33,602 nucleotides of DNA from an uncultured Clostridia bacterium (GCA_947630065.1 CANRGE010000021.1:1-33602), one strand, 5' to 3'. Numbered from the stretch's first letter, positions 7,903 through 16,931 are shown. Translations and numbers: made by a program. The notes: generated from the letters alone by a model not told the origin.

Positions 7903-10900
7903 ATGAGTGAAGTAAAATGGACTAAAGAACAATTACAAGCAATAAATGAAAAAGGAACAGATATATTAGTTGCAGCTGCAGCAGGCAGTGGTAAAACAGC
8001 GGTACTTGTAGAAAGAATAATAAATAAAATAATAAATGAAAAGGTGGATATAGACCATATTCTTGTTGTGACTTTTACAAATGCAGCAGCTTCTGAAATG
8101 AGGCAAAGAATATTAGATGCAATATATAAAAAGTTAGATGAAGAACCAGAAAATGAACATATACAAAAACAAACAGTATTAATTTCTAAAGCAAAAATAT
8201 GCACAATTCATTCATTTTGCTTAGATATTATAAAAAATAATTTTTATGAAATTGATATTTCTCCAAATTGTAGAATAGGAGAGCAGACTGAAATAGAACT
8301 TTTAAAACAGGAAGTTTTAGAAGATATTTTTGAAGAAAAATATACAAGTGAAAATCAAGACTTTTTAAAACTAATAAATTCATATACTAGTTATAGAGGA
8401 GACGAATCACTAAAAGAAATTGTACTAAAAATATATAATTTTATAGGAAGTAATCCTTTTCCAAATAAATGGTTGGAAGATGCTGTTGAAGATTTTAATT
8501 TTAAAGACAAATTAAATATAGATTTTGCGCAAACCAAATGGGGAAAAATTTTACTAAAAAATGTAGAAGATGAGTTAAAATCATATATTGTGGAACTAAA
8601 TAGTATAAAAAGAAATTTAGATAAGTTTCCAGAATTACTAAAAGCAAGTAATATAATTTCGAGTGATATACAAAAATTTGAAAATATAAAAAATAATTTA
8701 GATTCATGGGATAAAGCATACAATTTAGTTCAAGGACTAAAGTTTGATAGGTGGAGTGTAGATAAAAAAATAATATTAGAAGAAAAAGAAATTGCCAAAG
8801 AAAAAAGAGAAGCCATAAAAGAAAAATTCAAAAAAATAAAAGGAAAAATTTTATTATCTAATTCAGAAGATACAATAAATGATATGTATATAATGTATGA
8901 CTTATTTAAAATTTTAAAAAATCTAGTTATAGAATTTTCAAATGAATTTTCAAAAAAGAAAAGGGAACGAAATTTAATAGATTTTAATGATATAGAGCAT
9001 ATGGCATTAAAAATTTTAGTAACAACTGATAAAGATGGTAATAAAATTCCATCAGAAGTAGCAAAAAAAGAAAGAGAAAAGTATGAAGAAATAGCAATTG
9101 ATGAATACCAAGATAGTAATTTAGTACAAGAATTTATATTAAGATCTATTTCTAAAGGTAATAATATATTTATGGTTGGAGATGTAAAACAAAGTATATA
9201 TAGATTTAGACAGGCAAGACCAGAATTATTTATACAAAAATATGAAACATATAAATTAAAAGATTCTCAAAAAGAAGGGGATAATCTAAAAATACAATTA
9301 TTTAAAAACTTTAGGAGTAGACAAAATGTATTAGATATAACTAACATGATATTCCAAAATATTATGAGTAAAGAACTTGGTGAAATTGTATATAATGAAG
9401 AGGAATATTTAAATTTAGGAGCAGAATATAAAGAACCAGAAGAAAATATAGAATATGCTGGAAAAACAGAAATTGATATTATAAATTTAGAAGAGTCTAC
9501 TGAAGAAAACGAAGAAGAATATACAGAAAGTGAAGATAATGAAGAAGATAGTGAAGAAGATAAAGAACCAGAAGAAAAAATAGAAGACATAGTATTAGAA
9601 GCAAAATTTGTAGCACAACGAATACAAGAATTAATTGAGTCAAAATATCAAGTATATACGAAAACTGGATATAGAAATATACAATATAAAGATATTGTAG
9701 TTTTATTAAGGTCAACAAAAACATTAGCACCTATATATGAAAAAGAGCTAGCATTAATGAATTTCCCAGTATTTACAGATACAGGAACACAATATCTAGA
9801 AAGTGTTGAAATACAAACAATTATAGCTCTTTTAAAAATAATAGATAATCCTAAACAAGATATACCATTAGTTACTGTACTTCGTTCTCCAATTGGACAA
9901 TTTGATGATAATGAATTAGTAGAAATAAAATTAAAAGGAACTACTGAAAAAACAAAATATTTTTATGATATATTGATTAATGCAAAAGATAAAGTAGAAA
10001 AACAATTAGCTTTCAAAATAAATAATTTATTAGAAAAACTAGATTTGTGGAGAAAACAACAAGAGTATTTGGCACTAGATGAATTAATTTGGAAAATTTA
10101 CTTAGACACAGGTTATTACGATTATGTAGGTCTTATGCAAAATGGAGCATTAAGACAAGCTAACTTGAAATTATTATTTGAAAAAGCAAAACAGTATGAA
10201 CATGCTAGTTTTAAAGGATTATTTAATTTCATAAATTTTATAGAAAAATTAAAAACCAATAATGGAGATATGGATTCTGCAAAATTAATTGGAGAAAATG
10301 AAGATGTAATAAGAATAATGAGTATACACAAAAGTAAGGGGTTAGAATTTCCTGTAGTATTTTTAAGTGGTACTGCAAAAAGATTTAATTTTCAGGATTT
10401 GAATCAAAATATTATATTACATCAAGATTTAGGCTTCGGACCTAAATACATAGACTATGAAAGAAGAATAGAGTACAATACTTTGGCAAAAGAGGCTATA
10501 AAAATAAAAGTAAAAAAAGAAACATTATCAGAAGAAATGAGAATATTATATGTTGCTTTAACAAGAGCCAAGGAAAAACTAATAATAACAGGTATATCAA
10601 AAAATGTAACTGAGGAAATAGAGAAAAAGCAAGATTTATTAGATATGTACAATGACAAATATGTAAACAAAAATATAGTTTCTCAATATAAATCATACAT
10701 TGACTGGATTCAACTTGTGTATTTAAAAAATGTAACAAAAATGAAGGAACTTGTAAATTTTAATATAGTAGAAAAAGATAATATTATAAATAATAAGAAA
10801 AAAGTAGAGAATAATGAACAGATAATATTTGAGGATAATAAAAAAACAAAAGAAAAAGTAAATAACAAAATTTTAGAAAAATTAAATTGGGAATATTCTA

Positions 10901-11565
10901 ATAAAAATGGAATTAATATACCAACCAAAACATCAGTAACAAAAATAAAAGAAATGAAGAACAATAATACTCAAATAGAAAAAACAGAAGAAAAACAAGA
11001 GGAAGAACCAATTAGAGTAAAACCAAAATTTATGCAAGAAGAAATAAAAATAACTAGAGCAGAAATTGGTACATTAATGCATTTATGTATTCAAAAATTA
11101 GATGAAAAGCAAGAATATACATATGAAAAAATAAAAAGTTTAATTGAAAAATTGGTTCAAGATGAAATTATAACTAAAAAAGAAGCGGAAAATATAAATA
11201 TTACGGCTATATTAAAATATACTCAATCTGAGATATGGAATAATTTGAAAAATGCAAAGGCTGTATATAAAGAACAACCATTTTATATAAATATACCAGC
11301 ATCTAAAATAGTTGAGAATGCAGAAGAACAACAAATACTAGTACAAGGTATTATAGACATGTATTATATAAATGAAAATGATGAAATTGTATTAGTAGAT
11401 TATAAAACTGACTATGTAACAGACGAAAACAAGCAAATTTTAGTTACAAAATATAAAGAACAATTAGAATTATATAAAAAAGCACTAGAAGAGGCAACTA
11501 AGGAAAAAGTAGTAAAAATGTATATATATTCATTGTGCTTAAACGTGCCAATAGAAATAAAATAA
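7903..11565 (+). CDS. addA: ATP-dependent helicase/nuclease subunit A (AddA)
   Basis: AddA is the UvrD-like helicase plus nuclease half of AddAB, which resects double-strand breaks to Chi for RecA loading. The 1220 residues match. Visible motifs: Walker A AAAGSGKTAVL (about 24-34), Walker B IDEYQDSN (399-406), VGDVKQSIYRFRQARPELF (about 425), SIHKSKGLEFPVVF (about 808), YVALTRAKEKL (about 883), and the C-terminal nuclease domain with a His in IGTLMHLC (H1060) and VDYKTD (about 1165). An acidic low-complexity stretch (about 527-562, EESTEENEEEYTESEDNEED) interrupts the region after the first helicase core; it looks like a surface linker. The RBS AAAGGAG precedes ATG 7903. The usual partner addB, normally adjacent, is absent here and must be elsewhere or divergent. 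Confidence 0.95.
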   Translation: MSEVKWTKEQLQAINEKGTDILVAAAAGSGKTAVLVERIINKIINEKVDIDHILVVTFTNAAASEMRQRILDAIYKKLDEEPENEHIQKQTVLISKAKICTIHSFCLDIIKNNFYEIDISPNCRIGEQTEIELLKQEVLEDIFEEKYTSENQDFLKLINSYTSYRGDESLKEIVLKIYNFIGSNPFPNKWLEDAVEDFNFKDKLNIDFAQTKWGKILLKNVEDELKSYIVELNSIKRNLDKFPELLKASNIISSDIQKFENIKNNLDSWDKAYNLVQGLKFDRWSVDKKIILEEKEIAKEKREAIKEKFKKIKGKILLSNSEDTINDMYIMYDLFKILKNLVIEFSNEFSKKKRERNLIDFNDIEHMALKILVTTDKDGNKIPSEVAKKEREKYEEIAIDEYQDSNLVQEFILRSISKGNNIFMVGDVKQSIYRFRQARPELFIQKYETYKLKDSQKEGDNLKIQLFKNFRSRQNVLDITNMIFQNIMSKELGEIVYNEEEYLNLGAEYKEPEENIEYAGKTEIDIINLEESTEENEEEYTESEDNEEDSEEDKEPEEKIEDIVLEAKFVAQRIQELIESKYQVYTKTGYRNIQYKDIVVLLRSTKTLAPIYEKELALMNFPVFTDTGTQYLESVEIQTIIALLKIIDNPKQDIPLVTVLRSPIGQFDDNELVEIKLKGTTEKTKYFYDILINAKDKVEKQLAFKINNLLEKLDLWRKQQEYLALDELIWKIYLDTGYYDYVGLMQNGALRQANLKLLFEKAKQYEHASFKGLFNFINFIEKLKTNNGDMDSAKLIGENEDVIRIMSIHKSKGLEFPVVFLSGTAKRFNFQDLNQNIILHQDLGFGPKYIDYERRIEYNTLAKEAIKIKVKKETLSEEMRILYVALTRAKEKLIITGISKNVTEEIEKKQDLLDMYNDKYVNKNIVSQYKSYIDWIQLVYLKNVTKMKELVNFNIVEKDNIINNKKKVENNEQIIFEDNKKTKEKVNNKILEKLNWEYSNKNGINIPTKTSVTKIKEMKNNNTQIEKTEEKQEEEPIRVKPKFMQEEIKITRAEIGTLMHLCIQKLDEKQEYTYEKIKSLIEKLVQDEIITKKEAENINITAILKYTQSEIWNNLKNAKAVYKEQPFYINIPASKIVENAEEQQILVQGIIDMYYINENDEIVLVDYKTDYVTDENKQILVTKYKEQLELYKKALEEATKEKVVKMYIYSLCLNVPIEIK

Positions 11566-11591
11566 TAAGCAGAAAATTTCTGCTTATTATT
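11561..11591. terminator. Bidirectional terminator between addA and mutS2
   Basis: A perfect 15-bp inverted repeat (11561-11575 and 11577-11591), core GCAGAAAATTTCTGC, overlaps the addA stop and the last codon of mutS2. A- and T-rich flanks fit intrinsic termination in both directions. Confidence 0.85.
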
Positions 11592-13956
11592 TTATTTCTA
11601 CCACAGTTACACCCATTTCACCTTCACCGAAAGTACCAAGTCTAAAGCTTTTTACATGTGGGTGTGTTTTTAAAAATTTATGAATACCATTTTTTAATGC
11701 ACCTGTACCTTTACCATGAACAATACGAACAGGACTTAATTTAGCTATAGCACAATCATCTAAATATTTATCTACTATAAACGTTGCTTCATCAACATTT
11801 AAGCCTATTATATTTAATTCTGGTTTTATGTTTGCAGATTTATTAATTTTTTGAGTTTTTGATGATGCAGTATCAGAAACAGATAGAGCCTTTTTATTAG
11901 TAAGCTGTAAATTAGATATTTTTGCATTTAGTTTTGTATTTCCAATTTGAACTTGAACTTGATTTCTTTTAGGTAATGAAACTATAGTTCCAACTTGATT
12001 TATATTAGTAACTAATACTGTCATACCAATAGAAATATTATTTTCATTTAGTGTATTAACAATTTCAGTAGAATTATTATGAGATGATGAAGTCTCCTTT
12101 ATAGAAGAATTTAAGTTATTTCTAATATTATTTAATTCAGTAAGTGAGCCTTTATTAATGTTAGAGTATATAGAGTTTATTTCTTTTATTGAATCACTAG
12201 CTTCTTGTTTTGCATCTAACAAAATTTTTCTCGCCTCTTGTTTTGCCTTTTCTATAATAGAAGATTTTTTTTCTTGTAATGCATTTTTTTCTGTTTCTAA
12301 ACTTTTTCTAAGGTTTTCAATTTGACTTAAATTTTTTTCAATATCTTCTTTTTCTGCTTCAATAGCTGTTTTAGAATCATAAATACTTTTTAATAATTCT
12401 TCTATACTTACATTAGAATTAGATATAAAAGATGTTGCACGTTCAATAATTTTTTTGGGCAAACCTAATTTCTCACTAATTGCAAAAGCATTACTTTTAC
12501 CAGGAATGCCAATTAATAATTTATAAGTAGGGCTTAATGTTTCTATGTTAAATTCAACACTAGCATTCTTGAAACCAGGAGTAATTAATGCATAATTTTT
12601 TAATTCAGAGTAATGTGTAGTACAAATTGTTATACATTTTTTTGAAAAAAAGGCTTCTAAAATACTAATTGCTAAGCTACTTCCTTCGATTGGATCTGTA
12701 CCAGAGCCTAATTCATCTATTAAAATTAAGCAATTGTCAGTTGAAAGTTTTAATATTTCAATTATATTAACCATATGAGAAGAAAAAGTGCTTAAAGAGT
12801 CTTGGATACTTTGTTCATCACCAATATCAGCAAAAACATTATCGAAAACATGAATAGAACTATTTTCATTACAAGGTATGTGGAGTCCACTTTGAGCCAT
12901 TAAAGTAAGCAAACCTACAGTTTTTAAAGTTACTGTTTTTCCTCCAGTATTTGGACCAGTTATAAGTAAAGTATTATAATCTAAACCTATATTTATACTA
13001 ATAGGAACTACATTATTAGTAGGAATTAAAGGATGACGTGCATTTATTAAATTAATATATTTTTCATCATTTAATTGAGGGTTACAAGCATTTAAATCTA
13101 TTGCATAATTAGCTTTAGCAAATATAAAATCAATCTTTCCTATTGCTAATATTGTTCTTTTTAAATCTTCTACTATTGGCTCAAGTAGGGAAGAGAGGTT
13201 TTTTAAAATTTTTTGAATTTCAATTTCTTCTTTTGCCTTCAAATTTGATAAATCGTTATTCAAAGAAAAAACAGTAAGAGGTTCAATAAAAACAGTAGAA
13301 CCACTAGCAGAAATATCATGAATAAATCCTTTTACATTACTTTTATATTCGTCTTTTATAGGAACTACGTATCGTTCATTTCTAATTGTTATAATATTAT
13401 CTTGAACATATTTTGAATAAGAATGTAAAAAAGAATTTAATTGTTCATTTATTTTTGATTCTACTAATTTTTGCTCTTTTCTTATAGAACGTAAGTTAGA
13501 AGAGGCATTATCAGCAATTGATTCATCTTCAAGAATAGAATCATTAATTTTATTTAAAATACTAGCATTTGTATATAACTCTTCAAAAATATTGTTCAAA
13601 ATAGGAAAATCATTTTCTATATTTTCATTTTCTGTATAAAAATAGGATTTTAAATTGTTTGATAAACTTAAAATTTTAGAGATGTTTAAAAGATTATGAG
13701 CATCTAAAACACCAGAATTTTCTAATAATTTTATACTAAAATCGGTATTTTCAAAGCTATATATATTAGGCTGTTTTTTCTTAGTAATTAAAAGACGTGC
13801 TTCGTCAGTTTCTAATAACAAATTAGAAACTGTTTGTTTTGAATTAGAAGGAAAAAGTTCATTTGCTAAATTTTTTCCTAAATAAGTTATGCAATAATTT
13901 GATAGAATTTGTGTTATTTTTTCGTATTCTAATTTTAGTAAATATTTATTATGCAT
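11587..13956 (-). CDS. mutS2: MutS2 family ATPase/endonuclease
   Basis: MutS2 is a MutS-related ATPase with a C-terminal Smr nuclease domain. It has been linked to suppression of recombination and, in Bacillus, to rescue of collided ribosomes. At 789 residues it has the usual length. The MutS core runs from the N-terminus, with Walker A GPNTGGKTVTLKTVGL (from about residue 333) and DELGSGTDPIEGSSLA as Walker B with signature. A long charged coiled-coil follows (about 510-620), then a KOW-like segment (SIGMTVLVTNINQVGTIVSL) and the Smr domain (about 715-789) with VRIVHGKGTGALKNGI. The first Smr motif reads LNIIGLNVDEA, so the common LDLxG form is altered; catalytic competence there is uncertain. 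ATG 13956 follows GGAGGTC. It is convergent with addA. Confidence 0.95.
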   Translation of the reverse strand: MHNKYLLKLEYEKITQILSNYCITYLGKNLANELFPSNSKQTVSNLLLETDEARLLITKKKQPNIYSFENTDFSIKLLENSGVLDAHNLLNISKILSLSNNLKSYFYTENENIENDFPILNNIFEELYTNASILNKINDSILEDESIADNASSNLRSIRKEQKLVESKINEQLNSFLHSYSKYVQDNIITIRNERYVVPIKDEYKSNVKGFIHDISASGSTVFIEPLTVFSLNNDLSNLKAKEEIEIQKILKNLSSLLEPIVEDLKRTILAIGKIDFIFAKANYAIDLNACNPQLNDEKYINLINARHPLIPTNNVVPISINIGLDYNTLLITGPNTGGKTVTLKTVGLLTLMAQSGLHIPCNENSSIHVFDNVFADIGDEQSIQDSLSTFSSHMVNIIEILKLSTDNCLILIDELGSGTDPIEGSSLAISILEAFFSKKCITICTTHYSELKNYALITPGFKNASVEFNIETLSPTYKLLIGIPGKSNAFAISEKLGLPKKIIERATSFISNSNVSIEELLKSIYDSKTAIEAEKEDIEKNLSQIENLRKSLETEKNALQEKKSSIIEKAKQEARKILLDAKQEASDSIKEINSIYSNINKGSLTELNNIRNNLNSSIKETSSSHNNSTEIVNTLNENNISIGMTVLVTNINQVGTIVSLPKRNQVQVQIGNTKLNAKISNLQLTNKKALSVSDTASSKTQKINKSANIKPELNIIGLNVDEATFIVDKYLDDCAIAKLSPVRIVHGKGTGALKNGIHKFLKTHPHVKSFRLGTFGEGEMGVTVVEIK

Positions 13957-14090
13957 ATAAGACCTCCAATTAGCAATTTCAAAATTAAAATAATAAATAT
14001 ATTATACTACAAAATATTAACAAATAAAAGTAAAAATATTATATAAGATAACTCTAGAAAAATGAAAATAAAGAAATCTTTTAAAAACTA

Positions 14091-14119
14091 TTGCAAAAAA
14101 TATAAAAATGTAGTATAAA
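14091..14119 (+). promoter_or_regulatory. Promoter of the LPXTG gene
   Basis: TTGCAA (14091-14096), 17 nt, TATAAA (14114-14119), in the intergenic space shared with the divergent mutS2. Confidence 0.6.
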
Positions 14120-14174
14120 TAATTATAGAATTAAAATAATAATATTAAATAAACAAAGTGAGGAGAAAATTCAT

Positions 14175-14546
14175 ATGACAAATTTTAAAAAAATAGTTTT
14201 ATCAATGGTAGTAGTTTTATTAATAGTAGCAATAGCAACTGTAGTTAGTGCAACAGGAGATTTACAAATAATACAAGGATCAAATGTAGACAATACATCT
14301 ACAGGTAACGGATTAAATACAAGTGGTAATTCATATACTAGCATACCAAATACTTCAAACAATACAAGTAATATAAACAATACAAGTAATACTAATGTAA
14401 GTAATTACAACAATACAAATAAAACAAATAATACAAACTTACCAAAAACAGGTGCAGAGGATTATTTATTAACTACAGTAATAGGAGTTCTTGCAGTATC
14501 TGCAGTAGTTGCATACAAAAAAGTAAAAGAATATAAAAATATTTAA
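14175..14546 (+). CDS. LPXTG cell-wall-anchored surface protein, Asn/Thr/Ser-rich
   Basis: This is a small sortase substrate of 123 residues. It has a Sec signal peptide (FKKIVLSMVVVLLIVAIATVVSA, likely cut after the Ala near residue 27) and a low-complexity stalk of Asn, Thr, Ser and Gly (about 30-88, with repeats of NNTSN and NNTNK). The sorting signal LPKTG spans 89-93, followed by a hydrophobic helix (YLLTTVIGVLAVSAVVAY) and a Lys-rich tail. The mature part has about 65 residues and no folded domain I can see, so it is more a spacer or coat component than an enzyme. The RBS GAGGAG lies 14160-14165. A sortase gene is encoded convergently about 250 nt downstream, which suggests an enzyme-substrate pair. 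Confidence 0.88.
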   Translation: MTNFKKIVLSMVVVLLIVAIATVVSATGDLQIIQGSNVDNTSTGNGLNTSGNSYTSIPNTSNNTSNINNTSNTNVSNYNNTNKTNNTNLPKTGAEDYLLTTVIGVLAVSAVVAYKKVKEYKNI

Positions 14547-14565
14547 TTATAAATATAATATTAGA

Positions 14566-14646
14566 AATAAAGGGATATTTTAATACCCCTTTATTGTGTT
14601 ATAATAAATGGCTATTAATTTTTATTAATTAGTAGCCATTTTTATA
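14566..14646 (+). terminator. Tandem terminators after the LPXTG gene
   Basis: The first hairpin is AATAAAGGGAT...ACCCCTTTATT (14566-14595, one mismatch). The second is AAATGGCTATTAATT...AATTAGTAGCCATTT (about 14606-14643, one mismatch), followed by T residues and merging into element copy 4. Confidence 0.8.
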
Positions 14647-14813
14647 TAATAGAAAAGTTCTACTTTCCTATTATATAAAAAAATAACATTGCACAGAAAA
14701 TTTACTTTGTAAATTTTCGCGTCAACAAATCTTTACGCTTCTTTGAGACTTTGAATTTGGATAGCAAACTTTAAGATGTAGAGAAAAGGTCTCAAAGAAG
14801 CGAGATTTGTTCT
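14641..14813 (+). repeat. Dispersed hairpin element, copy 4 (overlaps sortase 3' end)
   Basis: This is a complete copy. Hairpin A (about 14642-14680, loop TCT instead of AGA) is followed by AACATTGCACAG, hairpin B (about 14697-14720) and the long inverted repeat with arms near 14725-14750 and 14787-14811. The distal end GATTTGTTCT lies inside the 3' end of the convergent sortase gene and provides its last codons and stop. Confidence 0.92.
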
Positions 14814-15469
14814 TCGTTTACAGCTTGTATAAGCAAGCGCTTATTTTTTATATTATTACACGTAATTAAAGTGATTTCTTTTTTTCCATTGGTATCTTGA
14901 TTTATACAAGAAAAATCATCTGAGTTTATTTCATTCTTTTTATATATTTTATAAGCTAATTTATTTCCAGAAGTATCATATATATTAATTTTATCCCCGA
15001 TAGAAAGTTTTTTCAATCTGCTAAAAAATTTATAATTATTATAGTTATGGCCAGCAATGCATAAGTTTCCAACTTGATTTGGCATAGGACCGTAAAATCT
15101 ACAAGGAGCAATTTTTAAGAATTCATCACTTACTTCAGAAATAATAGGGTAATATACACCTATAGTATCTATTTCTATAAGGCCTATTACACTAAATGAA
15201 GGTAATTCTTGTGAATCAGTACTAGTTCTAATAAATGATGGAGTAGTATTATTTGAATACAAACTTGTAATGTTAAAATTATTAATTAATTTTTGTGAAA
15301 TTTGTTCTTGTTTTTTATATTCATACTGTGTATAAAAATAATAGAAAATAAGCAAAATAAAAAGTGTAATTGAAAATACAAATTGAAATATAAAAAATCC
15401 TTTTTTACTTTTATATTTTCTTGAAAAACTATTAGATTCAACAGCATATTCATTCAAAATTTGATTCAA
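14792..15469 (-). CDS. Sortase (class D-like transpeptidase)
   Basis: The sortase cleaves LPXTG-type signals and attaches the protein to the peptidoglycan precursor outside the membrane. This 225-residue protein has one N-terminal signal anchor (about 24-46, FFIFQFVFSITLFILLIFYYF) and a catalytic domain from about residue 90 (IGLIEIDTIGVYYPII). The catalytic triad is visible: His141 in AGHNYNN, Cys204 in ITLITCNN and Arg211 in NKRLLIQA. The TLxTC signature fits class D/E enzymes better than the housekeeping class A; the class is my inference. The start is TTG 15467-15469, chosen because GGAGG lies seven nt upstream. The C-terminal residues EQISLL and the TGA stop come from a dispersed repeat element, so the end is secondarily altered. 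The LPKTG protein next door is the likely substrate. Confidence 0.92.
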   Translation of the reverse strand: MNQILNEYAVESNSFSRKYKSKKGFFIFQFVFSITLFILLIFYYFYTQYEYKKQEQISQKLINNFNITSLYSNNTTPSFIRTSTDSQELPSFSVIGLIEIDTIGVYYPIISEVSDEFLKIAPCRFYGPMPNQVGNLCIAGHNYNNYKFFSRLKKLSIGDKINIYDTSGNKLAYKIYKKNEINSDDFSCINQDTNGKKEITLITCNNIKNKRLLIQAVNEEQISLL

Positions 15470-15542
15470 TATTAAGCCTCCTAAAAATAAATTACATAAT
15501 TATTTTTTCTCAAAAACACAAAAATATTATGTAAAATTAAAC

Positions 15543-15571
15543 TTGCTAAAAAAAGACTATTATGGTAAAAT
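15543..15571 (+). promoter_or_regulatory. Promoter of the 15598 gene
   Basis: TTGCTA (15543-15548), 17 nt, TAAAAT (15566-15571), followed by AAGGAGG before ATG 15598. Confidence 0.6.
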
Positions 15572-15597
15572 AAAACTTAATTTAAGGAGGAATACAT

Positions 15598-16071
15598 ATG
15601 AGAAGTTTAGCAAGTTATTTATTATTATTTTTTATGATAATGTTTTGGGTATTTAGAATAGTAGTTGCTTTCACAAGTGCTTTTGCAATAGATATAGGAT
15701 TTGCACCATTAGATCTTAATTTTGAGATTGTATTGTTATTTGTTACTCTATTATCTATATTGTTTGTAGCAAAAAGAAAATTGATAGGGGCAATATTATA
15801 TTTAGTATCATATGGATTATATTTTGGAGTGGATTTATATTCAATAGTAATGAACATACTAAATGGTTCAACGACATTAGTTGATTATACTAGAGCTTTA
15901 GTTTCATTTATTGGCGTTGTTTTACCAACAGTATTATTTTTAAATATGTTAGTAGATAGGAATAGAACTAATCATCCAGTAGATAAAAAAACAGATTGGT
16001 TTTATAAAGGAGACCAATATGATAGAAAATTGGATGATAGATTAGATAAGAATCAATATAGAAATTATTAA
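15598..16071 (+). CDS. Integral membrane protein of unknown function, 157 aa
   Basis: I do not recognise the family. The protein has four predicted membrane helices: about residues 5-30 (YLLLFFMIMFWVFRIVVAF), 41-58, 61-85 and 98-118. It ends in a cytoplasmic-looking hydrophilic tail of about 38 residues rich in Asp, Lys, Arg, Asn and Tyr (KGDQYDRKLDDRLDKNQ). The RBS AAGGAGG is seven nt before the ATG. It has its own promoter and no operon partner; element copy 5 follows it. The charged tail could bind a partner, but nothing indicates an enzymatic activity. Confidence 0.75.
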   Translation: MRSLASYLLLFFMIMFWVFRIVVAFTSAFAIDIGFAPLDLNFEIVLLFVTLLSILFVAKRKLIGAILYLVSYGLYFGVDLYSIVMNILNGSTTLVDYTRALVSFIGVVLPTVLFLNMLVDRNRTNHPVDKKTDWFYKGDQYDRKLDDRLDKNQYRNY

Positions 16072-16128
16072 AATTTAAATAATAAAAAAAATCAAATTAT
16101 TTTTCAAAAATGACTAATAATAACCTAT

Positions 16129-16303
16129 AGAACAAATCTCGCTTCGCGAGACCTTTTCTCTACATTTTAAAGTTTGCTATCTAAATTCAAGGTCTCAAAG
16201 AAGCGTAAAGATTTGTTGACGCGAAAATTTACAAAGTAAATTTTCTGTGCAATGTTATTTTTTTCTATAATAGGAAAGTAGAACTTTCCTATTATAGAAA
16301 AAA
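16129..16303 (-). repeat. Dispersed hairpin element, copy 5
   Basis: This is a complete copy in inverse orientation. It runs from AGAACAAATCTCGCTTCGCGAGACC (distal arm, variant form, which is itself the small hairpin CTCGC-TTC-GCGAG) through the long inverted repeat, hairpin B (about 16222-16247), TGTGCAATGTTA, and hairpin A (about 16260-16303, outer stem CTATAATAGG). Hairpin A faces the start of the following P-loop gene, 38 nt away. Confidence 0.93.
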
Positions 16304-16340
16304 TCCCAAATTTTATAAAAAGGGGAGAGGTGAGTTATTT

Positions 16341-16907
16341 ATGAAAAATATAATTATACTTGGACCAAGTAGAGTAGGGAAATCAACATTATCATCTTTA
16401 CTATGTAAAAAGTATAATTTTAATTATATAAGCGGAGATAGTATAAGAAATGCTTTTATAAATATATATCCGCAATTAGGATATACAGCTCAAAATACTA
16501 TCAAAAGAGTAGAATTTTGTAAATTTATAAATTTTATAATAAATGAAAATAGTATTCACCTAAAAAGAGCACTATATTATGTAGTAGATTCAGCAGAAAT
16601 TTCAATAAAAAATGCAAAGAAATATTTTAAAAATTCATTAATAATATGTTTAGGATGTAAAGATATTACAATCGAAGATATGATTCAAAAAATAAAAACA
16701 AATGACACAAAATTAGACTGGACATATAAATATGATGATAGGAGTTTAAAAGAAATTGCTAAAAATACAATAGATGAAAGTAGAAGAATGAGTGAAGAAT
16801 GTAAAATAAATAATGTTTCATATTTTGATACATCATTAGATAGAATTAAAACATACAATGAAATATTAAAATTTTTAGAAAGACAAATTAATAACCACAC
16901 AAGTTAA
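16341..16907 (+). CDS. P-loop nucleotide kinase-like protein
   Basis: The 188-residue protein starts with beta strand IIIL and Walker A GPSRVGKST (about 8-16), followed by KKYNFNYISGDSIRNAF, where SGD is the usual second strand of small-molecule kinases of the adenylate/shikimate/gluconate kinase type. Later segments include LYYVVDSAEISIKNA, IICLGCKDITIEDMI and DDRSLKEIAKNTIDESRRMSEEC, which may be the lid, and YFDTSLDR. It is thus a soluble ATP-binding phosphotransferase or related NTPase; the substrate cannot be told. ATG 16341 follows GGGGAGAGGTGAG. The gene is flanked by a dispersed element and a shared terminator, with no operon partner to suggest a pathway. Confidence 0.75.
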   Translation: MKNIIILGPSRVGKSTLSSLLCKKYNFNYISGDSIRNAFINIYPQLGYTAQNTIKRVEFCKFINFIINENSIHLKRALYYVVDSAEISIKNAKKYFKNSLIICLGCKDITIEDMIQKIKTNDTKLDWTYKYDDRSLKEIAKNTIDESRRMSEECKINNVSYFDTSLDRIKTYNEILKFLERQINNHTS

Positions 16908-16927
16908 GCAAAACTTGTGTGGTTATT
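16890..16927. terminator. Bidirectional terminator
   Basis: A 15- to 16-bp perfect stem ATAACCACACAAGTT (16891-16905) / AACTTGTGTGGTTAT (16912-16926) with loop AAGCAA overlaps the stop of the P-loop gene and faces the convergent oxidoreductase gene. Confidence 0.9.
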
Positions 16928-16931
16928 AATT

